DNA of 5,269 nt, taken from Saprospiraceae bacterium (GTDB lineage Bacteria; Bacteroidota; Bacteroidia; Chitinophagales; Saprospiraceae). The notes under the pieces were generated by a model. It searched no databases. It was not told where the DNA came from and saw nothing but the letters and a program-made list of their open reading frames with translations. The stretch is from contig SCUG01000690.1 in NCBI GenBank assembly GCA_004297645.1, forward strand, positions 1-5,269, in the 5' to 3' direction. Made by a program: the position numbers and the translations under genes. Shown here one piece after another: positions 1-5,269 of the stretch (position 1 is the first letter of the stretch; each line of letters opens with the position of its first letter).

Positions 1-183
1 GATTAAAAATTTTTAAAAACAAGCCCCAAAAACAGGGGACGGGACAGTTCCTAACTTCGGACATTGTTTCACCTGGGCAAAAGCATTTCCAATCAGAGCT
101 CCATTAGTAAATTGATACTAACCAAGTTCGGTAAGCAGTCTGAGCCGGGTCGAATCTTGGAAACAAGCATTGGTGGGGGGCAG
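1..183. other. Unassigned sequence left of the IS110 remnant
   Basis: No reading frame here gives a recognisable protein. Frames 2 and 3 contain several stops. Frame 1 is open from about 64, but its peptide does not resemble the RuvC-like N-terminal half expected of an IS110 transposase. Two small structures are visible: a perfect 14-bp AT palindrome at 3-16 (TTAAAAATTTTTAA) and a weak CCCC/GGGG stem-loop around 24-38. This could be a remnant of an IS110 left end or host DNA joined to the deleted transposase. The sequence alone does not decide. Confidence 0.4.
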
Positions 184-883
184 ATGTACCTTGCCCTACC
201 CCGTAACATGTACCACTTTCACCAAAAGCAGATTGCCGGGTGCGACGCCTGCATGGAAAAGCTGCTCCAGGAAAAAGTGGAGCAGACCGGGCAGAGCCTG
301 CCCCGAAACCTCGGGGTGGAATTGGTCTTTGAGCCCGAAAAAAAAACGGCGGCGCAACAAGGACATAGGGTTCGATTCGGCAAAGTTCGCCTACCAACTC
401 AGCGACGGGGTGGGCCTGATGCAAATAGACGGCATCAGTTATAGCACCATCCTGACCTTGCTGGCAGAAACGGGCGTGAACCTGGATGACTTCCCTACTT
501 CCGACCACTTTGTCAGTTGGATGTGCATCAGTCCGAACAAAAAAATCACCGGCGGCAAGGTCATTTCCAGCCATACCCGAAAAAATAGCTGCGCTTTGGC
601 TTATGCCTTTCGGCAGGCTGCCAATACCGCCGGCAATCAGAAAGACACTGCACTGTCCCACTACTTTCACCGCTTTGCTTTTCGTAAGGGAAGAAAGGCC
701 GCCATCATGGCGACTGCCCGAAAAATGGCGGTGACCGTTTACAATATGCTGCAAAAGGGACAGCCTTACAAACCCGAAACCTTGGAAGATTATCAGGAAA
801 ACTTACGTGCCCAAAAAGTCAACAACATTCAAAGAACTATTGGCCAATCAGGAATAAAAGCTGAGGAACTGGCTTTTGGATAA
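184..883 (+). pseudogene. IS110-family transposase remnant, 5'-truncated and frameshifted
   Basis: This is the C-terminal part of an IS110-family (DEDD/Transposase_20) transposase, the recombinase of RNA-guided IS110 elements. The first readable block is YHFHQKQIAGCDACMEKLL, which matches the linker helix before the Transposase_20 domain. The frame then changes at an A9 run (338-346). Removing one A reads EPEKKRRRNKDIGFD and continues through LMQIDGI, the GGK motif and the helix SCALAYAFRQAA to the TAA at 881-883. Joined this way, about 232 residues remain, against roughly 320-400 in full-length relatives. The RuvC-like N-terminal domain with its acidic residues is absent, so the product should be inactive. 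The family's usual Ser-Gly-Gly-Lys position reads TGGK here, but I am not certain that this position is the catalytic serine. The 184 start is simply the first ATG in the retained part. Confidence 0.85.
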
Positions 884-953
884 TTGGCGCTTATTGTTTC
901 GATTTCTCGCTCATTGCATAGCGCTTGTCGCTTTGCACTGTGGGCTTATTCTA
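884..953. other. Probable IS110 right-end or junction sequence
   Basis: About 70 bp lie between the transposase stop and the point where the reconstructed minus-strand integrase frame closes (TGA at 954-956 on the minus strand). No coding signal is visible. The block contains GCGCTTGTCGC-type local complementarity around 920-931. IS110 elements lack terminal inverted repeats, so the element boundary cannot be placed from the sequence. In some IS110 relatives the guide (bridge) RNA is encoded next to the transposase gene, but nothing here lets me claim one. Confidence 0.3.
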
Positions 954-981
954 TCACCTGAAGCTGTTCTGTTTTAGGTGA
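954..981. repeat. Short inverted repeat, possible hairpin
   Basis: TCACCT at 954-959 pairs with AGGTGA at 976-981 around a 16-nt loop, and the stem could extend imperfectly through GAA/TTT. It lies where the IS110 side meets the broken integrase frame and could act as a weak terminator for the rightward transposase transcript. There is no clean following U-tract, so a chance repeat is equally possible. Confidence 0.25.
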
Positions 982-992
982 GTTACATTTTC

Positions 993-1090
993 GGCTCATG
1001 TAGGTTTAGCGTGAAAGCCAAGAGGGTTTTGGGGGCGGCGCAGCCACCCCCCAAACCCCTCTTGGCTTTCACGCTAAACCTACATGAGCC
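993..1090. repeat. 98-bp near-perfect palindromic element
   Basis: A perfect 32-bp inverted repeat (993-1024 and 1059-1090, outer ends GGCTCATG/CATGAGCC) continues inward with few mismatches through G- and C-rich tracts. It leaves a loop of roughly 10 nt around 1036-1046. It lies inside the minus-strand integrase pseudogene frame and is read through on both strands as similar peptides. No target-site duplication is evident: the flanks are ACATTTTC on the left and ACTATTTA on the right. The sharp edges and the in-gene position suggest an inserted REP- or MITE-like element. As RNA it would form a very stable hairpin and could block transcription both ways between the converging IS110 and integrase remnants, but it lacks a U-tract. 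Confidence 0.85.
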
Positions 1091-1828
1091 ACTATTTAAT
1101 TGTTGGACGATGAGGGATTCACCAATGACCGCTTTTATGGCAACACCGTTTTTTTCAATATTCTGAAAACATGGTTGGGCATGCAAGGCATTGGCAGGAT
1201 TGGGTGGTTGATTGGTATTGACAGTTGCAAACGATGGCATTTTTACTGCGTTAATGGCGGGCAAATTTGAAAGCGGCACAGGCATATCCTTGTCCACCAC
1301 TAATTTTTCACCAAAATAAGCCTTGCATGCATCGAAGTTCTCCTGTGTCCCCGGCACGGCCCAAAGCCGGTCCGAAGACAGCCATGTGCTGCCGGGGATT
1401 TTTTTCACAGAGGCTATCCACTCCTTCTCCCCGGCAGGTACTTGTAGAAATACCATTCTATCCTCTCCGGGCGAACGCCTTGCAACGACCACATTCTCCC
1501 GTTGGGCGGTGTGTGCAGGCTTTTGTACCGGCGGCGGTGATGTGGCCATTTCGGTACCTGCCTCCACAATTTTGAAATTGGCGGAAAGGCCAGGTTTCCA
1601 GTTTTTCGGTAAGTAATCCCCTGGGATGTCCGAAGGCAGGTCGAATGAAAACCTCACCTGTTCGCCAAGCCACTCCTTCAATTGCAGGGCTACTGATTTT
1701 GAAAGGGGCAGGCTCCAATATTTTTCCTGCTCGTTCCAGGCCCTGCCGGGGATGCTCTTTATTCTTTCTATCCAATCCTTCCGTTGCCAGGGGACGAAGG
1801 CTTTCATGCGATATTCCCATTCCCGTTT

Positions 1829-1994
1829 TAAGGAACGGCGAAATAATAAGTTGTAGGAATTTGGGTAGCGGATTTTGTGCTTTGGCAAGGCGTAAAAATG
1901 GAAGCATAGCAGCGCTACGTGACCATTTTTGCAACGTAGCCAAAGTGCAAAAGACGCAGCCAAAACTTACAAGTTATTGTTTCGCCGTTCCTAA
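1829..1994. mobile_element. 160-bp MITE-like palindromic insertion with TAA target duplication
   Basis: The element spans 1832-1991 and is flanked by TAA on both sides (1829-1831 and 1992-1994). Its terminal inverted repeats begin GGAACGGCGAAA. The outer 26 bp match at 23 positions, and imperfect complementarity continues to AAAAATGG near the centre, so nearly the whole element could fold into one long hairpin. It is too short to encode a transposase and must have been moved in trans. A 3-bp TAA duplication fits IS5-superfamily (IS1031-like, TNA) behaviour, but I cannot name a parent. Removing the element plus one TAA restores the interrupted minus-strand gene exactly, which fixes the boundaries independently of the repeats. 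Confidence 0.88.
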
Positions 1995-2301
1995 GCAGAT
2001 GACTTCTCTGGCTTCTTTTTTGGGGGATTTGGATGGTTCCTCATTTTGCTTCTTGCCGGAAAACTCCGGCGATATTTCCACCTCGAACATTTTCTTCAGA
2101 TGTTGAAATGCTTCGGAAGTGTACGGCACATGCCAGCAGTGGTGCGTTTTGCTCCACCGCCTGCCTTCAACTTGTTTGATTTTGGAAATAACCGCCTCGT
2201 CAAACGGGCAATGGACTTTGATGCGGCGGGCGCCCCGGTGGTACAAAGGGGAGACGGTGACTGGAGGTTTGGTTATTTTTTGATTTTCGTGGTGCGCCAA
2301 A

Positions 2302-2334
2302 TTTGAACTTTATCTGCGTTTTTCCGTACATATC
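2302..2334 (+). promoter_or_regulatory. Weak candidate Bacteroidota-type promoter for the GH2 gene
   Basis: The 81-bp gap between the divergent integrase pseudogene and the GH2 start holds TTTG at 2302-2305 and TACATATC at 2327-2334. These loosely recall the Bacteroidota TTTG / TAnnTTTG pair. The spacer is 21 bp and the -7 element matches only in its first half, so this is a guess. There is no clear purine-rich Shine-Dalgarno before 2382, which is common in this phylum. Confidence 0.2.
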
Positions 2335-2381
2335 GCCCGGAATCCTTCCGCTGATTTTTCAATTCTCAAACCCACCACATC

Positions 2382-4817
2382 ATGCGTCATTTTCCACTCT
2401 TCTTTTTCATTTTTAATGCTGGCGTTTTGGCCAACGGCCAGGGTGGGTGGCAGCCCACCGATGCTCGCCTTACCACGCCATGGGCCGGACAGGTATCGCC
2501 ACAGAATGCCTTGCCGGAGTATCCCCGCCCCACCATGACTCGCACAGACTGGATGAACCTCAACGGGCTGTGGGATTTTAGCATAACGGACACTGATGCG
2601 GCCAAGATTTCTTTCGAAGGTAAGATTCTTGTGCCCTACCCGGTGGAATCGGCACTATCGGGCGTGGGGCGAAAGGTGAAGCCGGAGCACCTACTCACTT
2701 ATGAGCGCAGTTTCAACTTGCCCAAACAATGGGCCGGGCAGCGAATGTTGCTCCATTTCGGAGCGGCTGATTGGGCTACCAAGGTGTTTGTTAATGGCGA
2801 AAAAGTGGGCGAGCACCGGGGCGGCTACGACCCGTTCAGCTTCGACATCACGCCGCACCTGAAGGGCAGCGGATACCAGCAACTGCGGGTGCAGGTGCGC
2901 GACCCCACCGATACCGGGGGGCAGCCCACCGGCAAACAACGCCTTGACCCCCACGGCATTTGGTACACTGCCTCCAGCGGCATTTGGCAAACAGTGTGGT
3001 TGGAGCCGGTACCGCATGGGTACATCACCAGCTACCGGGTGGAGCCAGACATAGACAAAGAGCGTATTCTGATGCACGTGGAAACGGCAGGTGTCATCCC
3101 GTTCGATGTGAAAATACGGGCCAGAATTTTTCAGGATGGCAAATTCCTGGGGGAGTCGGCTGGCAAGCCCGGTACACCGCTGCTTCTCAACGTGCCCAAC
3201 CCACACCTCTGGTCGGTGATTGACCCCTACCTGTACGACCTGGAAATTGCGCTGACCGATGGCTCTAAGAAACCAGCGGACGAAGTGAAGGGATATTTTG
3301 GCATGCGCAAAATATCGTTGGGCAAAGATGAAAACGGTATCATCCGCTTACTGCTCAACAACAACTTCGTCTTCCAACTCGGCCCGCTCGACCAAGGCTT
3401 TTGGCCTGATGGCCTCTACACGCCACCCTCGGAAGAGGCGATGGTACATGACCTGCAAATCCTGAAAGACATGGGTTTCAACATGGTGCGTAAGCATGTG
3501 AAGGTGGAGCCGGAGCGCTGGTACCACCTCTGCGATAAGATGGGCATGCTCGTATGGCAGGATATGCCAAGTGCGGCGAACTTGACGGACGAAGACCGGC
3601 AGCAGTTTAAATGGGAACTAAAAGCGTTGGTGGATGCCCGGTTCAATCACCCCAGCATCGTCATGTGGGTGCCTTTCAACGAGGGTTGGGGGCAGCACGA
3701 CACCGAAAATTATGTTGAGTTGATAAAAAAATGGGACCCTACCCGCCTGGTAAATAATGCCAGCGGCTGGACGGATTCGGGCACCGGCGATGTGCTCGAT
3801 ATTCACGCTTACCCCGGCCCTGCCATTCCGGAGCCGCAGGAAAACCGGGCTTTGGTGCTCGGCGAGTTTGGTGGTCTGGGGCTAAATGTGCCTGGCCATC
3901 AGTGGGCCTCCGCCGGATGGGGGTATGCGCTCATTGCATCGCCGGAGGCTTTGCTCTCGCAATACGAAGAACTTTACCGGCAGTTGTATCCGATGGTGGC
4001 GCAGGGGTTGAGTGCGGCGGTATATACGCAGGTTTCGGACATTGAGACGGAAAACAACGGCCTGATGACCTACGACCGCAAGATGGTGAAAATGGACCCC
4101 ACACTGCTGGCGCTGGTGCATGCAGGATACCTCCCGCCTAAGCCGGTGGGGGCCACCCGCATCTTTGCCAAAAAATACGAGCTGCAATTGACGGCGGCGA
4201 AGCCAGGCGCTGACATATTTTACACCTTCGATGAAAACACGCCCCGCGAAGCGTGGGTCAAATACCAGGCTCCCATTGTTTTGAAAAAATCGAAAACCAT
4301 TTATTGCCGGGCGATGTGGCCCAACGGCAAGTCCAGCCATGCCGAAAGTTATTCTTTTAAAAAAGTGAAAGCCGCCGGCTCCAGGCCGCCCCGAAAGGTG
4401 TCGCCCGGTTTGAACCTCCGCCTTTACGAAGGCAGTTGGGACAGCCTGCCCGATTTCAGCCTGTTGCAGCCTGCGGCGGAGCGGACGGTTGAGGCAGTCA
4501 GCCTTGATGACATGGAAAAGCAAGAAGATTTCGGTTTGGTGTTCGAGGGGTACATTGAGGTGCCAACCACGGGTACCTACACCTTTCACTGCCGCTCCGA
4601 CGATGGCTCCCGCTTAGGCGTTGCAGGGCAGGTGCTACTTGACAACGACGGTATCCACGGCATGCGGCAGGAAAGTGGCAGCATCGTCCTGAAGAAGGGC
4701 AGGCATCCGCTCCGATTGGAATATTTCCAAAAGAAAGGCGGTATGGGGTTGGAGGTCAAATGGGAAGGGACGGATGGTATAATACAGCCGTTGCCCGCTG
4801 GCGTATGGAGTCATTGA
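2382..4817 (+). CDS. Secreted glycoside hydrolase family 2 enzyme (beta-galactosidase/beta-glucuronidase type) with PA14 domain
   Basis: This 811-residue enzyme is predicted to hydrolyse beta-linked sugars (galactoside, glucuronide or similar) outside the cytoplasm with retention of configuration. Residues 1-17 or so form a signal peptide (MRHF, then a Phe-rich core, VLA), without a lipobox. Domains in order: GH2 sugar-binding jelly roll (about 50-205), immunoglobulin-like domain (about 210-310) and TIM barrel (about 315-580). The barrel contains GPLDQGFWPDGLY, RKHVKVEP, VWQDMP, the acid/base Glu434 in PFNEGWGQ and the nucleophile Glu495 in LGEFGG. A chitobiase-C-terminal-like beta domain follows (about 597-658, DIFYTFDENTP). 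A PA14 domain (about 676-806) ends the protein; it contains GYIEVPTTGTYTFHCRSDDGS and is likely carbohydrate-binding. The ATG at 2382 is the first in frame after a TGA at 2352-2354. No SusC/SusD or regulator gene is in view, so it may stand outside a utilisation locus. The exact substrate cannot be read from sequence. Confidence 0.93.
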   Translation: MRHFPLFFFIFNAGVLANGQGGWQPTDARLTTPWAGQVSPQNALPEYPRPTMTRTDWMNLNGLWDFSITDTDAAKISFEGKILVPYPVESALSGVGRKVKPEHLLTYERSFNLPKQWAGQRMLLHFGAADWATKVFVNGEKVGEHRGGYDPFSFDITPHLKGSGYQQLRVQVRDPTDTGGQPTGKQRLDPHGIWYTASSGIWQTVWLEPVPHGYITSYRVEPDIDKERILMHVETAGVIPFDVKIRARIFQDGKFLGESAGKPGTPLLLNVPNPHLWSVIDPYLYDLEIALTDGSKKPADEVKGYFGMRKISLGKDENGIIRLLLNNNFVFQLGPLDQGFWPDGLYTPPSEEAMVHDLQILKDMGFNMVRKHVKVEPERWYHLCDKMGMLVWQDMPSAANLTDEDRQQFKWELKALVDARFNHPSIVMWVPFNEGWGQHDTENYVELIKKWDPTRLVNNASGWTDSGTGDVLDIHAYPGPAIPEPQENRALVLGEFGGLGLNVPGHQWASAGWGYALIASPEALLSQYEELYRQLYPMVAQGLSAAVYTQVSDIETENNGLMTYDRKMVKMDPTLLALVHAGYLPPKPVGATRIFAKKYELQLTAAKPGADIFYTFDENTPREAWVKYQAPIVLKKSKTIYCRAMWPNGKSSHAESYSFKKVKAAGSRPPRKVSPGLNLRLYEGSWDSLPDFSLLQPAAERTVEAVSLDDMEKQEDFGLVFEGYIEVPTTGTYTFHCRSDDGSRLGVAGQVLLDNDGIHGMRQESGSIVLKKGRHPLRLEYFQKKGGMGLEVKWEGTDGIIQPLPAGVWSH

Positions 4818-4918
4818 GGGACGGGGTCAAAGGTGCCACCACAATGACAAGGTTGTCAGAGTTTTCAATTCCCACCTATTTCAAAACGAGGCAATACCGT
4901 AATACCTCAATACAATAT
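4818..4918. terminator. Convergent intergenic gap with weak hairpins
   Basis: The GH2 gene and the DUF3127 gene converge across 101 bp. A TGACAA-GG-TTGTCA repeat at 4845-4858 is followed by GAGTTTTC. An imperfect GAGGCAATA / TAATACCTC stem (7 of 9 pairs) lies at 4888-4908 and, on the minus strand, is followed by GTTTTG. Either could end transcription, the second one for the DUF3127 gene. Neither is a textbook GC stem with a U-tract. Confidence 0.25.
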
Positions 4919-5269
4919 CTAAAACGGCAGGTCATCGTTCACTTGCACGGGTTCGTCGCTGGCGGAGGGGAAGTCCATATCGCTGGCGGGGGGTGGTGGA
5001 GTGGTGGAGGAAGCAGCTTGCACCCCCTCGAGGCGCCAGGCATTCAGGTTGGTGAAATATTTACCCTGCCATTCGCGGCCACGCAGGTCAAAATGCACCT
5101 TGATGGGTTGGCCTTCTTCGTAAGAATCGAGGAGTGCGCAGCGGTCTTGCGTGAGCTGGAATTTGATGAACTGAGGGTAATTACCATCCTCGATTTCGAT
5201 GACAAATTCGCGTGCCTGAAAGGATTGTGTTTTGCTCTCGGTGTCATATTTTTTCAATAACTTTCCTTC
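4919..5269 (-). CDS. DUF3127 family protein with SSB-like acidic C-terminal tip (5' end outside window)
   Basis: The visible 116 residues match the Bacteroidota DUF3127 family, small proteins of unproven function that look OB-fold-like. Landmarks are KKYDTESKTQSF, REFVIEIED, YPQFIKFQLTQDRCALL, GQPIKVHFDLRGREW and KYFTNLNAWRLEG. After the core comes a low-complexity Ser/Thr/Pro linker (SSTTPPPPAS) and an acidic tail ending DDLPF. The tail resembles the protein-docking tip of single-stranded-DNA-binding protein (DDDIPF type). The frame stays open past the internal TTG at 5257 and reads EGKLLKKYD up to the window edge, so the true start lies just outside, probably 2-4 codons away. A role in single-stranded nucleic acid binding is inference from fold and tail only. 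Confidence 0.88.
   Translation of the reverse strand, partial: EGKLLKKYDTESKTQSFQAREFVIEIEDGNYPQFIKFQLTQDRCALLDSYEEGQPIKVHFDLRGREWQGKYFTNLNAWRLEGVQAASSTTPPPPASDMDFPSASDEPVQVNDDLPF

Larger units (their letters stand above)
954..2300 (-). pseudogene. Disrupted N-terminal part of a putative tyrosine recombinase with three tandem tryptophan modules
   Basis: Two open segments on the minus strand (2300-1974 and about 1828-983) are one gene split by the 160-bp palindromic insertion. Deleting 163 bp joins codon 103 (Leu, TTA) to LKREWEYRMKAF in frame and leaves 246 uninterrupted codons down to 1091. The protein carries three modules with identical spacing, G-x-x-W-x6-W-x-[VL]-P: G46/W49/W56/P59, G131/W134/W141/P144 and G249/W252/W259/P262. 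Each is preceded by a hydrophobic strand and a basic helix (IKQV, IKSI, VKKI). I associate this HARP-like layout with N-termini of Bacteroidota tyrosine recombinases; that link is from memory. A second palindrome (993-1090) interrupts the 3' part, after which about 12 more codons run to a TGA at 954-956. No catalytic Arg-His-Arg-Tyr domain is present. The start is TTG at 2300: an in-frame TAA lies just upstream and there is no earlier ATG. A degenerate start codon would fit a dead gene. Confidence 0.7.

Noticed and set aside
3..16. TTAAAAATTTTTAA palindrome as an origin or operator
   Set aside because: It is a simple AT palindrome with no neighbouring boxes or gene to give it meaning.
338..346. 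Programmed frameshift making a functional transposase
   Set aside because: The N-terminal RuvC-like domain is absent, so slippage would not restore an active enzyme.
104..754. 216-codon reading frame antisense to the IS110 remnant
   Set aside because: It is a shadow of the transposase strand, with low-complexity and unfamiliar protein sequence, and overlaps recognised transposase motifs.
983..1963. A 326-codon minus-strand reading frame taken as one intact gene
   Set aside because: Its first 44 or so codons lie mostly inside the 160-bp MITE and its last 35 or so inside or just past the 98-bp palindrome. Only the middle is ancestral coding sequence.
1832..1991. Integron attC-like site
   Set aside because: There are no convincing R'/R'' core motifs (GTTRRRY / RYYYAAC) at the ends. 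TAA duplications and restored host frame fit a transposed MITE better.
3882..4589. 235-codon reading frame antisense to the GH2 gene
   Set aside because: It lies wholly inside a well-supported GH2 coding region and shows no recognisable domain.
4760..5260. Plus-strand frame across the GH2 end and the DUF3127 gene
   Set aside because: It is a shadow of the DUF3127 coding strand and overlaps the conserved end of the PA14 domain.

Overview
The window looks like Bacteroidota chromosomal DNA. My guess is the Saprospiria/Cytophagia side, because it carries a DUF3127 protein, a secreted GH2-PA14 glycosidase and an integrase N-terminus of a type I associate with that phylum. This rests on protein families only, since there is no rRNA or other marker gene. 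The DNA is moderately GC-rich, and I see no tRNA, rRNA or CRISPR array.

The left 2.3 kb is a graveyard of mobile DNA. A 5'-truncated, frameshifted IS110-family transposase remnant (about 184-883, + strand) runs toward the 3' end of a broken minus-strand gene (about 2300-954). That gene encodes the N-terminal part of what I infer to be a tyrosine recombinase, with three copies of a W-x6-W-x-[VL]-P module. Two unrelated palindromic elements interrupt it. One is a 160-bp MITE-like element (1832-1991) flanked by TAA repeats. The other is a 98-bp near-perfect hairpin (993-1090). Deleting the MITE plus one TAA (163 bp) rejoins the reading frame exactly. Deleting the 98-bp hairpin also keeps the frame open and gives a tail that resembles the start of a recombinase core-binding domain. 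The catalytic domain is missing, apparently lost at the junction with IS110-side sequence.

The right 2.9 kb is intact host-type sequence. A complete 811-residue secreted glycoside hydrolase family 2 enzyme (2382-4817, +) has both catalytic glutamates, a chitobiase-C-terminal-like domain and a PA14 domain. It converges, across about 100 bp, on a DUF3127 gene (4919-5269, -) with an SSB-like acidic C-terminal tip. The DUF3127 gene runs off the right edge a few residues before its likely start.

These genes do not form a pathway. The most informative part is the layered insertion history at 954-2300, which can be reconstructed at base level.
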